Origin: an uncultured Corynebacterium sp.
Lineage (GTDB): Bacteria > Actinomycetota > Actinomycetes > Mycobacteriales > Mycobacteriaceae
Assembly (NCBI RefSeq): GCF_943914615.1
Contig: NZ_CALUCS010000005.1
Location: 52,401-116,400 of the forward strand
Direction of reading: 5' to 3'
Length of the DNA: 64,000 bases
The position numbers and the translations under genes were made by a program. The notes under the pieces were generated by a model. It saw only the letters and a list, made by a program, of their open reading frames with translations. It was not told the origin of the DNA and ran no database searches. This document shows, piece after piece, positions 8,438-16,712 of the stretch. How positions within the stretch are numbered: position 1 is the first letter of the stretch; the number at the start of each line of letters is the position of its first letter.

Positions 8438-9454
8438 ATGTCTATTAAGTCAACTCGAAAAGTCATGCTCGGCACTGTGATGACTTTCGCCCTGGGCACT
8501 GCTGCACTTTCCGTCCCCGTTGCATCGGCACAGGATGGCGCATCTCAAGCTCAACCTGAATGCAAAATTGTTATCACTGGCGGTACCTTCAACTGGGGAT
8601 TGAAGGAGAGTTTCCGCAGCTACATTCTGGGGAATATCGCTAAGGGAAGCTGGGAGACGAAGGGTGAGGTTAAGGAATCTGATCCTGCCAACAAGAAGTC
8701 CAAGGACTTCCAATTCCAATTCCAGGTAGACCCAAGTGTATCTAGCATTGAGGTCGATTCCGAGGGCAACGTAACCAAGGCAGAGATCGGCACCAAGCCG
8801 TCCGATGTCGTTTTCGAAGGCCATCATGGCGCGTTGTACTCGAACTTCAAGTCCCCTTACATCACGGCCGAGGGAGCTAGTATTCAGGGCGGCGCCAGCT
8901 ATGAGGGATACTACGTGCCTGGCAAGCACATGACTGAATATACGCCTGAGGACCGTATCGAAAAGAACAAAGTTTCCGGCAGGGACGTGTTCTCGAAGGG
9001 TAACGGAGACTGGAAGGTCAACGGGGATACTGTCACGCTGGATGCAAGCAGCATGACCTACGTTCCTAAGCCAGGAACGGATGGGGGCAAGAACATTGTG
9101 GAGGGCGTAGACGTCCTATTCATGGGCATTTACTCGGCGGAATACAAGCCAGAGCTGGATGACATCAATGTTTCTCTGACCACCGAGAAGAAATGTGAAT
9201 CGCCAGGGGAGCCGAATCCGGATGATGAAGGTGGTTCCGGCCCGAGCAACCCGGATAACCCGAGCAACCCGGACGACCAGGGGCAAGGCCAAGGTTCGCT
9301 GGGCAAGTTTGGAAAGGTGTGGAACTACATTCTTGGCACGGTCGGAATACTAGGCATGTTGGCGATCATTGGCCACGCGATCAACGTGTCTGGCGCTCTC
9401 GATGGCATTCACAAGAAGATTGATGAATTCCTGCGCCACCACAACTTGCGCTAA
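8438..9454 (+). CDS. htaB: HtaB, single-domain HtaA-family heme-binding protein
   Basis: 338-residue exported protein with a signal peptide (about 1-32, cut near VASAQ), one CR/HtaA domain and a C-terminal membrane helix (YILGTVGILGMLAIIGHAI) followed by a short basic tail. Heme-ligand positions are intact: Tyr62 in WGLKESFRSYILG and His129 or His130 in FEGHHGALYSN, with Tyr residues in MGIYSAEY. A Pro/Asn/Asp/Gly-rich stalk precedes the anchor. AGGAG sits 8 nt before the ATG. In C. diphtheriae HtaB is thought to be an intermediate between HtaA and HmuT; the same role is inferred here. Confidence 0.88.
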   Translation: MSIKSTRKVMLGTVMTFALGTAALSVPVASAQDGASQAQPECKIVITGGTFNWGLKESFRSYILGNIAKGSWETKGEVKESDPANKKSKDFQFQFQVDPSVSSIEVDSEGNVTKAEIGTKPSDVVFEGHHGALYSNFKSPYITAEGASIQGGASYEGYYVPGKHMTEYTPEDRIEKNKVSGRDVFSKGNGDWKVNGDTVTLDASSMTYVPKPGTDGGKNIVEGVDVLFMGIYSAEYKPELDDINVSLTTEKKCESPGEPNPDDEGGSGPSNPDNPSNPDDQGQGQGSLGKFGKVWNYILGTVGILGMLAIIGHAINVSGALDGIHKKIDEFLRHHNLR

Positions 9455-9455
9455 T

Positions 9456-9476
9456 AACGAGTTCCCTGTTCTCGTT
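9456..9476 (+). other. Small hairpin between htaB and hmuO
   Basis: AACGAG (9456-9461) and CTCGTT (9471-9476) form a 6-bp stem with a 9-nt loop just after the htaB stop. No U-run follows, so it is not a standard terminator; it could protect or process the mRNA. Weak evidence. Confidence 0.3.
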
Positions 9477-9534
9477 CAGCGACCAATTTCAGATTCCACG
9501 CGGACCTTGAAACTTTTTCGAAAGGAATAACGTG

Positions 9535-10209
9535 ATGGCTTCGACCTCCACACTTTCAAACACAAGCTTTAACACAGCCGAGCCGATTTCTCAGGCACTG
9601 CGCAATGCCACTGCGGAGGCGCACGGGCGCGCAGAAGGCTCTGAGTTCATGAGCACCCTTTTCAAAGGCGAGCTTGACGCTCAAGCGGTGTATGCGCTTT
9701 CGGGACAACTCTGGTTTGTCTACAGCGCTCTGGAGAACGCTGTAGACAGAGTCTCCGGCACTCCCATCGGGTCGGTTATTGCAGATCCGCGCCTGCAACG
9801 TCGCGCTTCGTTGGACCACGATCTGACGTATTGCCTCGGCTCCGATTGGCGCAAACAACTTGAACTACTGCCCGCCACCCGGCGGTATGTAGATCGACTC
9901 GACTCTTTCGGGGAACAAGACGTTGTACGAGTGATCGCTCACCACTATGTCCGCTACCTCGGGGATATTTCCGGCGGTCAGGTTATCGCTGCGCGTGTAG
10001 CAGACCTCTACGATGTCGATCCCGAGGCATTGAAGTTCTATGACTTCTCCGCTATTGGCAAGATCCCTCCGTACCGAACCAACTACCGTCAGCGCCTCGA
10101 TAGCCTGCCACTCACAACGCAGCAGCGTTCCGCATTGATTGAGGAAGCCATCGATGCTTTTGGTATGAATTTTGCACTGTTCACAGATCTTTACGGAGTC
10201 TGCGCGTGA
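9535..10209 (+). CDS. hmuO: HmuO, heme oxygenase
   Basis: Cytoplasmic heme oxygenase (224 aa) that opens heme to biliverdin, CO and Fe2+, releasing iron from heme imported by HmuTUV. The proximal His is His30 (ATAEAHGRAE). The distal helix AHHYVRYLGDISGGQV carries the Gly-Asp-x-x-Gly-Gly kink (Gly143, Asp144, Gly147), matching C. diphtheriae HmuO. Length is slightly above the usual 215 because of a Ser/Thr-rich N-terminus. AAAGGA lies upstream; both GTG 9532 and ATG 9535 fit, and I take the ATG. From memory, hmuO lies apart from the hmuTUV locus in C. diphtheriae, whereas here it sits inside the uptake cluster. The stop overlaps the next start (GTGA). Confidence 0.94.
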   Translation: MASTSTLSNTSFNTAEPISQALRNATAEAHGRAEGSEFMSTLFKGELDAQAVYALSGQLWFVYSALENAVDRVSGTPIGSVIADPRLQRRASLDHDLTYCLGSDWRKQLELLPATRRYVDRLDSFGEQDVVRVIAHHYVRYLGDISGGQVIAARVADLYDVDPEALKFYDFSAIGKIPPYRTNYRQRLDSLPLTTQQRSALIEEAIDAFGMNFALFTDLYGVCA

Positions 10210-11078
10210 ATCCACCTTTCTTGTCCAAGTCCACTTCCCGCCACTTCGTTGCCAGCGCCTTGGCCGGTTCCGTCGCGTTAAGCGGCATGGCGGTTCCTGT
10301 AGCACAGGCAGAGGAAGTGTCCGCCCCAGTGTTAGAAGCCGGTGCTTTTGCTTGGCCGATCAAAACCTCTTTCCTTAAGCATGTGCAGGGGCCGGTCGCT
10401 AGGGGGACTGTCATCGGTGATGGAGGTGCGGAGTTTAAGGGAAACCAGTTTGTGTTCCCGGTCAACACCCAAGAAACGAAGCTGGACCCGCAGGGGAATG
10501 GCACGATTGCCCTGGACGGCAGCGCACATGTGACCGCATACAAAGGTCTTGGTAAGAACGGCGGGCCAGCTTTGGATGTCTCTTACTTCGACTTGAAGTT
10601 GAATGTCACAGGTCAGGCGGTATCGCTTATTGGGGACTACTCCCTTTCCGGTAACACGGCGAACGATCCTACACAGCTAGACAAGCGCGGCGACGATGAA
10701 GTAATCGTGACCTTCACCCTGGAAGCCCCGATTGATCCGGGTAAGGATCTCGTTGCCCAGAACCGTCCCACAACGGCCGGTATCGGATTGCAGAGATCTC
10801 TACTCCGCTACAACGAGGGCGAGCAGCTGGAGGGCGCGGACGTTGACCTGCTGCTGGACTATGACGATGGCAAGCAGATAGAAGATGTAACCCCGCAGGA
10901 ACTGCAGGGAAGTGCAAGCGGATTCTCCGGTTCTTCTAGCGGCAGTTCCAAAAACTCGTCCCTTGGCATCGCGGCCGGTGTGATCGCCGCCATTGTGGCA
11001 GTGATTGGGGTAGGGGCACTGGCCTTCGGGCCCGTGGATTGGCGAGGAGTTTTGAAGAACTTCGGCATCACTGCCTAG
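10206..11078 (+). CDS. HtaA-domain membrane-anchored protein (HtaC-like) with altered heme-ligand positions
   Basis: 290-residue exported protein with a signal peptide (about 1-35, PVAQAEE), one CR/HtaA domain and a C-terminal membrane helix (SLGIAAGVIAAIVAVIGVGAL) after a Gly/Ser stalk. The domain start is WPIKTSFLKHVQGPVARG: compared with WGIKQSYRAYIQGPVAKG in HtaA, the Tyr ligand position is His59. The region matching the HtaA FNGHN and HtaB FEGHHG motifs reads VTAYKG, so that His is missing. A later Tyr (LLRYNEGEQ) remains. It is translationally coupled to hmuO by a 4-nt GTGA overlap. The position after htaB resembles HtaC of C. diphtheriae, but identity is uncertain. It may bind heme differently or only scaffold the complex. 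Confidence 0.8.
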   Translation: MNPPFLSKSTSRHFVASALAGSVALSGMAVPVAQAEEVSAPVLEAGAFAWPIKTSFLKHVQGPVARGTVIGDGGAEFKGNQFVFPVNTQETKLDPQGNGTIALDGSAHVTAYKGLGKNGGPALDVSYFDLKLNVTGQAVSLIGDYSLSGNTANDPTQLDKRGDDEVIVTFTLEAPIDPGKDLVAQNRPTTAGIGLQRSLLRYNEGEQLEGADVDLLLDYDDGKQIEDVTPQELQGSASGFSGSSSGSSKNSSLGIAAGVIAAIVAVIGVGALAFGPVDWRGVLKNFGITA

Positions 11079-11281
11079 AAGGAAAGCATCGTACCACCCC
11101 ATCTGCGAAGAACTATTGCTCGTTTCAGCTGCTGTCGGCAAGATTGGTAATGGAAGCAACAAATTCACAGCAGGTGGGGTGCTTTGCTGTCCACGTTCTC
11201 GTGAGCCTGGTTCCAGTTTTGCGTGCCGGGAAGTAACATACACAAACGCACGTAGTCGACCAGGTAAGAGGGGCAATCACA
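11079..11281. other. Intergenic region between the heme cluster and rlmB
   Basis: About 200 bp without a convincing gene. No strong terminator follows the HtaC-like gene. It must hold the rlmB promoter, but I cannot place it with confidence. Confidence 0.4.
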
Positions 11282-12238
11282 GTGGCGGGCAACACCCAGC
11301 GCAGCAGAGGCGTGCGCAAGAAGAACAAGAAGGGCGCAACCAAGGGCTCCGGCGGCCAGGGGCGCCGCAGCCTGCGGGGCAAGGGGGCCACGCCGAAGGC
11401 GGAGGATCGCGTCTACCACGCCGCCTACAAGCGCAAGCAGGCCGCCAAGCGCCGGGCATCTGGTGCGCACGACCGCTTCGCAAAGGACGATAACCAGGTG
11501 GAGCTGGTCGTCGGCCGCAACCCGGTGATCGAATGCCTGCACGCCAAGGTTCCCGCCACCGCGCTGTACGTCGCGGAGGGCACCAAGAACGACGAGCGCC
11601 TGGCCGAGGCCGTCCACACCTGCGCCGACCGAGGCATTTCTGTGCTGGAGGTTTCCCGCGCCGAGCTGGATCGCATGACCGGCAACGGTATGCACCAGGG
11701 GATTGGCCTGCAGATCCCGCCCTACCAGTACACGCAGGTAGAAGACCTGATTCAGCAGGCTGCCTCTGCACCCCAGCCCGGTCTGGTCATCGCGCTGGAT
11801 AACATCACCGACCCGCGCAACCTCGGTGCGGTTATCCGCTCCGTAGCGGCATTCGGCGGCCACGGCGTGATCATCCCGGAGCGCCGCAGCGCCTCAGTTA
11901 CCGCCGTTGCTTGGCGCACCTCCGCTGGCACGGCCGCGCGCCTGCCCGTGGCAAAGGCCACCAACATGGTGCGTTCCCTGAAGCAGCTCCAGCAGGCCGG
12001 CTACCAGGTCGTGGGCCTGGACGCCGGCGGCGACCACACCCTCGATACCTACGACGGCACTACCCCGACCGTCATCGTCGTCGGCTCGGAGGGCAAGGGG
12101 CTGTCCCGCCTGGTTTCGGAGACCTGCGACACGATCATGTCGATCCCCATGGCCAAGTGGGTGGAATCCCTCAATGCGTCGGTCGCTGCGGGCGTGGTGC
12201 TCAGCGAGTTCGCCCGCCAGCGTCGCGCTGCTAAGTGA
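11282..12238 (+). CDS. rlmB: 23S rRNA (guanosine-2'-O-)-methyltransferase, SpoU/RlmB family
   Basis: 318-residue SPOUT methyltransferase. A long Lys/Arg/Gly-rich N-terminus (about 1-70) precedes the substrate-binding domain (VVGRNPVIECL) and the SpoU catalytic domain. Motif 1 is NITDPRNLGAVIRSVAAFG, motif 2 VVGSEGKGLSRL and motif 3 IPMAKWVESLNASVAAGVV, containing the conserved Arg, Glu and Asn of the knotted SAM site. It probably methylates 23S rRNA (G2251 in E. coli numbering), though TrmH-like tRNA activity cannot be excluded. GTG at 11282 begins the basic extension typical of actinobacterial homologues. From memory it is paired with cysS in other corynebacteria. Confidence 0.88.
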   Translation: MAGNTQRSRGVRKKNKKGATKGSGGQGRRSLRGKGATPKAEDRVYHAAYKRKQAAKRRASGAHDRFAKDDNQVELVVGRNPVIECLHAKVPATALYVAEGTKNDERLAEAVHTCADRGISVLEVSRAELDRMTGNGMHQGIGLQIPPYQYTQVEDLIQQAASAPQPGLVIALDNITDPRNLGAVIRSVAAFGGHGVIIPERRSASVTAVAWRTSAGTAARLPVAKATNMVRSLKQLQQAGYQVVGLDAGGDHTLDTYDGTTPTVIVVGSEGKGLSRLVSETCDTIMSIPMAKWVESLNASVAAGVVLSEFARQRRAAK

Positions 12239-12288
12239 CGCCCCCTCGTCTTCGCCTCTGCGGATTCCTCAGCAGGGGCTTCTAGTTT

Positions 12289-12855
12289 CTAAGGCTTAAG
12301 TCCTCGAATGTATGTCTCCACGAGCCAGGGCTGGTAATCGGGTACGAACTGTTGAGCTGTGTCTGGCAGCGGGCGGGTGATTGCCGCCAGGCCGAGGTCG
12401 AAATGTAATGCGTCCACGTCCTCTCTGAGGAGGTTCCAGCGGCGTGCACGGTGAAGCACCCTTTCTAACTGTTCCATCAGTTCGTTCATTCGAGGGACGA
12501 GGTCTGCCTCAAAGTCCAAGTTTTCCACAATGGTCGGCACTACCTGCGTGGCGATGGCTCCCAGCTGGAGCTCTGCGACGCTATGGACGAAACTGCTCCA
12601 CGCTTCGGTGGCTTGTTGAGCGTTCTCCCATCCCGCCGTGTGGCGGTCGATGATGTCGATGAGGCGCTCGCGCCCGTAGTCGAAAAGCCCCGTCAGCAAG
12701 TCCTGCTTGGTGGGGAAGTGGCGGTAGAGGGTGCCGATGCCCACGCCGGCTTCGCTGGCAATAGTGCGCATTGAAACGTCGATCCCGACGGTGGAAAACA
12801 TCCTCCAAGCTGCAATGAGTATTGCCTGCCTGTTCTCGTGTGCGTCCGCGCGCAT
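12289..12855 (-). CDS. TetR family transcriptional regulator
   Basis: 188-residue repressor. The N-terminal helix-turn-helix is canonical (ILIAAWRMFSTVGID, then IASEAGVGIGTLYRHFPTKQDLL), followed by a helical ligand-binding domain without recognisable specificity. ATG at 12855 has GAAAGG six bases upstream; a TTG two codons earlier abuts that site and is less likely. It is divergent from the membrane protein at 12975 and shares with it a 119-bp intergenic region carrying a 9-bp inverted repeat, so it most likely represses both itself and that exporter-like gene. The inducer is unknown. Confidence 0.88.
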   Translation of the reverse strand: MRADAHENRQAILIAAWRMFSTVGIDVSMRTIASEAGVGIGTLYRHFPTKQDLLTGLFDYGRERLIDIIDRHTAGWENAQQATEAWSSFVHSVAELQLGAIATQVVPTIVENLDFEADLVPRMNELMEQLERVLHRARRWNLLREDVDALHFDLGLAAITRPLPDTAQQFVPDYQPWLVETYIRGLKP

Positions 12856-12903
12856 AGCCAACCTTTCGCAATTTGTTGCTCTATCGCTTGCATTTTATCT
12901 AAA

Positions 12904-12945
12904 CGGAACGTTATGATCCATTTTGTTAAAACGCACAACGTTCCG
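12904..12945. promoter_or_regulatory. Probable TetR operator (inverted repeat CGGAACGTT / AACGTTCCG)
   Basis: Perfect 9-bp arms at 12904-12912 and 12937-12945 are centred between the two divergent genes, and each contains AACGTT. The arm spacing (24 bp) could let each arm act as a half-site of one dimer pair or as separate operators over the two promoters. The link to the adjacent regulator is inferred from position. Confidence 0.6.
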
Positions 12946-12974
12946 CTTTATGGGTCTCAGAAAGAGGAAACCCA

Positions 12975-13985
12975 ATGTCCAACGCTGTAGATGCACAGAA
13001 GAATCCACCAACCCAAGCGCCTCCGGCTTCTGAGCGCAGTGGCAACGGTCGCCTCGCCGCCATCGTCGTTGCCCTCACGGGAATTATCACTCTGATGCTG
13101 TTGGCGTTCCTCACCCCGAGCATGAACTCCGGTCCGGAAGATTTGCCTCTTGCGGTTTCTGGCCCTGCGCCTGCAGTCCAGAAGGTTGAGGGAATGCTCG
13201 AGCAGAAGCAGCCCGGCGCCTTCGACGTCACCGCCTACGACAATCCAGACGAGGTAAAAACGAAGGTCCTGGAACGCGAAGCGATCGGCGGCATCACTAT
13301 CGGCAAGGATGGCACCGTCGTCACCATCGCTAGCGGCGCCGGTTCCACATTCAAACAGATCATGACCGGCCTTGCCGATGGTATGAAGCAGCAGGGACAG
13401 AAGGTCACCGTGGAGGACGTCGCCCCGCTACCCGAAGGCGACCCGAACGGAATCGGCCTGAATACCCTTGCCCTGCCGCTGGCTTTCGGAGGCATGGCCT
13501 CGGCCGCGCTGCTGACCTTCGGGCTCAAGGGGCGTCGTTGGGGCCGGGTGGTCGGCGCAGCCGTGTTCTCCATTCTGGCCGGTCTGGTGCTCGGTGCGAT
13601 CATGCAGTTCGGATATGACCTGTTCGACGGAAACTATCTTGAACTGGCGGGAATCCTCGCGCTGGGTATCGCCGGTACCTCGATGTTCGTACTCGGCATG
13701 GAATCCCTGCTCGGCGGCGCAGGTCTGGGCATCGGCGCGATCATCACTCTGTTAGTTTCCAACCCGCTGTCCGGCATAGCGACAGGCTGGCAGTGGCTGC
13801 CTAGCCCCTGGGGCTGGTTCGGCCAGTACCTACCCATCGGCGCAGCAGGAACGGCCGTGCGCTCTGTCGCCTACTTCGATGGCCACGGCATTACCCACGC
13901 GGTGGTTGTTTTGTTCTGCTGGGTCGCGCTCGGCGTGGGCATGGTCGCTCTGGCTTCGTGGCGGAAGCGTCGCGCTACTAAGTGA
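12975..13985 (+). CDS. ABC-2/YhgE-like integral membrane protein
   Basis: 336-residue protein. One N-terminal membrane helix (LAAIVVALTGIITLMLLAFL) is followed by an extracytoplasmic domain of about 120 residues, then five or so membrane helices from residue 165 (LALPLAFGGMASAALLTFGL, AVFSILAGLVLGAIM, and later segments). This layout resembles ABC-2 type or YhgE/Pip-type export permeases, but no ATPase is encoded beside it. Control by the divergent TetR protein suggests export of a toxic compound or an envelope component; this is inference. The end GWFGQYLPIGAAGTAVRSVAYFDG is typical of the family. ATG follows an AGAGGAAA ribosome site. Confidence 0.72.
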   Translation: MSNAVDAQKNPPTQAPPASERSGNGRLAAIVVALTGIITLMLLAFLTPSMNSGPEDLPLAVSGPAPAVQKVEGMLEQKQPGAFDVTAYDNPDEVKTKVLEREAIGGITIGKDGTVVTIASGAGSTFKQIMTGLADGMKQQGQKVTVEDVAPLPEGDPNGIGLNTLALPLAFGGMASAALLTFGLKGRRWGRVVGAAVFSILAGLVLGAIMQFGYDLFDGNYLELAGILALGIAGTSMFVLGMESLLGGAGLGIGAIITLLVSNPLSGIATGWQWLPSPWGWFGQYLPIGAAGTAVRSVAYFDGHGITHAVVVLFCWVALGVGMVALASWRKRRATK

Positions 13986-14037
13986 CGCCCCCTTCGTCCC
14001 AGCCGTAGCCGGCTCCAGCGCTAGCCAATAATTCGCG

Positions 14038-15687
14038 CTAGCCGAACATTTCCTCCTGCTTATCCCACTGAACCTGCGCCCACGCCTCCCGCAACTCGGG
14101 CTGTGGGTCGTAGATGGTTTCCTCGCCGGTGGGGAAGTGGGCGTCAAAAACCTGCGTGGCGAAGCCCAGCGAATAAGGATCAAAACCGGGGTCGTGAGAG
14201 TGCACGAACTGCCTCCACCGCGACTGCATAGCGACGGTGGTGGCGCGCATCTCGTCACGGCCACCGAGTAGCACGGCAATGCGCCCCTTGTCCTGGTCAT
14301 AGCGCTGGAAGAGGATCGGCAGATCCAGGGCGTGCATCGCGCCCATGCCGGAATAGCGCAGGAACGGGGTAGTGGTATCCAGTCGGTAAACCCACGCCCG
14401 GTCGCTCGGGTGATTCTGCGCCAAGTACCAGGAGGGGCCGGTGAACAGCGCATCGCCGAAGAAACGCCCCTTGAGCTTGCGGGACTTCGGGCCACCGTAG
14501 TGCTGCTCCAGGATGTTGGCGGCCTGAGCATCGGCGCCGGAAATCGCGTGGGCGAACGTGCGCGTGCGCGTGTACTGCATGGAGCTACGCTTCGGCTCCA
14601 GGTGCATCATGTCGTACTCGTTGCGGTTCGTGCCGATCAGCATTGGCACATCCATCATCGCACCGGGGGAAAGGGGGTGCTCCGGCAGCAGGTCCTCGTC
14701 GATAACCGGAGCAAACGGGCCGGCCTTGGAGATCGGATTGTCCGCGTGGAAGCGCACGATCTCGTCCGAGAGGCGACCCAGAATTGCGTGCTCGGCGGTA
14801 AGCAGGTCTTCGGTGGCGGCTGCAAGCTCCTCGTCGCTGAGCTCCGGTGGGACCTGGCGAACCGGGGTGCGCTGGTCCATCGGCAGGGATTCTTCCGCGC
14901 GCATGCGGTGCAGCCAGCGGGCGGCGAAGTCCGTCCAATACCTCGCATTCGCGCGGGTGTGGACGATCATCGGGGCGGGGGATTGCGCGATGGTCGCGCT
15001 GAACAGACCCTTCGCGGACGGGGTGGCCATCAGTGCGGTGACCATGGAGCCACCACTGGATTCGCCCATGATGGTTACGCGGTCGGGATCGCCGCCGAAA
15101 GCGCGGGCGTTGTCGTGGATCCAGCGCAGTGCCGTCAGCAGGTCGGAGTGGCCCGCGTTGCTATCCATGCCCTCCGGTGTATGCGTGCCTTCGCCCAGAG
15201 CCAGCTGGCCAAAGATGCCCACGCGGTAGTTCACGGCCACGTACACACAATCGATGGCCTGGGCGAAGTACTCGCCGGAAAGCAGGGGCTTGTTCGCCGA
15301 GCCGTGGATGTTCGACCCGCCGTGGAAGTAGACCACCACCGGGCGGCCGGCTTCCGGGTCGATGGCTGGGGTAGGTGAGTCCGCCGGGCGGGGAACGACC
15401 ACGTTCAGCCAGAGGCAATCCTCCGTGCCCTCCCAGTTGCCGGCGGACTTGCGCGCCGGGCGGTATTGCGAGCACGCATCGCCGGAGGTGGCGGCGTTGA
15501 ACACGCCTTCCCACGGGGCGATGGGTTCGGCCCGGTGGAAGCGGCGGTCGCCGATGGGTTTCTCGGCGTAGGGGATTCCGCGGAAGGCGGTCACGCCGGT
15601 TTCCGCGTGGCCTTTGACCAGCCCGGTGGTGGTGCGGACGATCCAGGGGTTGGTGGGTTGTGCGTTGGCTGTCGTCTCGGTAATCAC
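14038..15687 (-). CDS. Type B carboxylesterase / para-nitrobenzyl esterase family
   Basis: 549-residue alpha/beta hydrolase of the carboxylesterase type B family. The oxyanion hole is FHGGS (about 121-125), the family signature TEDCLWLN (about 88-95) and the nucleophile elbow GESSGGS with Ser210. Glu in IGTNRNEYD and His in GMGAMHALDLP complete the likely triad. No signal peptide, so it is probably cytoplasmic; the natural substrate is unknown. The start is GTG at 15687, with AAGGT upstream. It lies convergent to the TetR-controlled membrane gene and upstream of the zinc transporter on the same strand, with 86 bp between. Confidence 0.87.
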   Translation of the reverse strand: MITETTANAQPTNPWIVRTTTGLVKGHAETGVTAFRGIPYAEKPIGDRRFHRAEPIAPWEGVFNAATSGDACSQYRPARKSAGNWEGTEDCLWLNVVVPRPADSPTPAIDPEAGRPVVVYFHGGSNIHGSANKPLLSGEYFAQAIDCVYVAVNYRVGIFGQLALGEGTHTPEGMDSNAGHSDLLTALRWIHDNARAFGGDPDRVTIMGESSGGSMVTALMATPSAKGLFSATIAQSPAPMIVHTRANARYWTDFAARWLHRMRAEESLPMDQRTPVRQVPPELSDEELAAATEDLLTAEHAILGRLSDEIVRFHADNPISKAGPFAPVIDEDLLPEHPLSPGAMMDVPMLIGTNRNEYDMMHLEPKRSSMQYTRTRTFAHAISGADAQAANILEQHYGGPKSRKLKGRFFGDALFTGPSWYLAQNHPSDRAWVYRLDTTTPFLRYSGMGAMHALDLPILFQRYDQDKGRIAVLLGGRDEMRATTVAMQSRWRQFVHSHDPGFDPYSLGFATQVFDAHFPTGEETIYDPQPELREAWAQVQWDKQEEMFG

Positions 15688-15773
15688 AAGTGCTACCTTA
15701 ACGAGCCGAGCTGCCCCTGTCCCTCTTCCGGGGGCATTGGCTATATTTTTATGCTCTTTATTCGTGTGGTGCT

Positions 15774-16712
15774 TTAGGCGTGGTGAGCGTGGCCTGCGCC
15801 CTCGTTGCTAGTCTGCTTCGAAATCGACTCGCCAGCAGCCGAATACTCCCTTGCTCGCACCGCATCAGCCTGCACGTGTCGGGAACGCATCCAGGCGATT
15901 CCGCGACAGACTAGGTAGATCACAAAGCTCAAGGTGGTCACGAACACCGAAACTGGCAGCCCCGGCGCCAGCGATGCAACCAGCCCGCCGACCGCCGACA
16001 CCACAGAGAAAATACCCGACAGCACCACTGCCAATACCGGGTTGCTGGTCACCTTCACCGCTGCCGCGCCGGGGGTAATCAGTAGTGCAATCAACAGCAG
16101 GGCTCCGACGATCTGCACGCCCTGGCTGGCCACCACACCGATCAGCGCGGCGAACACCAGCGCCAGTACGCGCACCTTCACGCCCGAGGCTGCGGCCAGC
16201 ACCGGATCCACTGTGGCGAACAGTAGCGGCCGCCACAGGAGTGCCATCGTCACCACTACCAGCACTGCCAGCACCGCCAGAATGCCCAGCGAAGCGGAGC
16301 TCACGCCCACAATCTGGCCCGTCAGCAGGCTAAAAGCCGCAGAAGACCTGCCTGGATAGAGGTAAATAAACAAAACGGATAGGCCCATGCCGAAGCTCAA
16401 GATCACCGCCACGATGGCGTCCTGCTCCCTTTGTCCCAGCGCGGTCAGCGCCACGGCAGCAAGCACCGCGCCGATCAGTGCGCCCCAGCTCACGCTAAAG
16501 CCGAACAGCAGCGCGGCGGCGGCCCCCATCAGCGCCAGCTCGCCGGTGGAGTGTGCGGCGAAGCTCATTTTGCGCATCACGATCAGCGGGGCAATCGCAC
16601 CGGAGACGATGCCGAGCAGCAGCGCCGCCAACAGCGCGTTCTGCACGAAGTCCACCGAAAGCAGCGCGAGGGTGTCCTCCCACCAGTCGCCGGTGTGGAA
16701 TTGACTGCTCAT
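15774..16712 (-). CDS. znuB: Zinc (metal) ABC transporter permease
   Basis: 312-residue ABC-3 family permease with eight or nine hydrophobic segments. Family signatures are PLIVMRKMSFAAHSTGELAL and GVVASQGVQIVGALLLIALL ITPGAAA. The C-terminus ends in a short polar tail with four His (GHAHHA). Its start overlaps the ATPase stop by 4 nt. It is last in the operon znuA-znuC-znuB. Manganese transporters share the fold, but the His-rich binding protein and the Zur-box candidate upstream favour zinc. Confidence 0.85.
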   Translation of the reverse strand: MSSQFHTGDWWEDTLALLSVDFVQNALLAALLLGIVSGAIAPLIVMRKMSFAAHSTGELALMGAAAALLFGFSVSWGALIGAVLAAVALTALGQREQDAIVAVILSFGMGLSVLFIYLYPGRSSAAFSLLTGQIVGVSSASLGILAVLAVLVVVTMALLWRPLLFATVDPVLAAASGVKVRVLALVFAALIGVVASQGVQIVGALLLIALLITPGAAAVKVTSNPVLAVVLSGIFSVVSAVGGLVASLAPGLPVSVFVTTLSFVIYLVCRGIAWMRSRHVQADAVRAREYSAAGESISKQTSNEGAGHAHHA

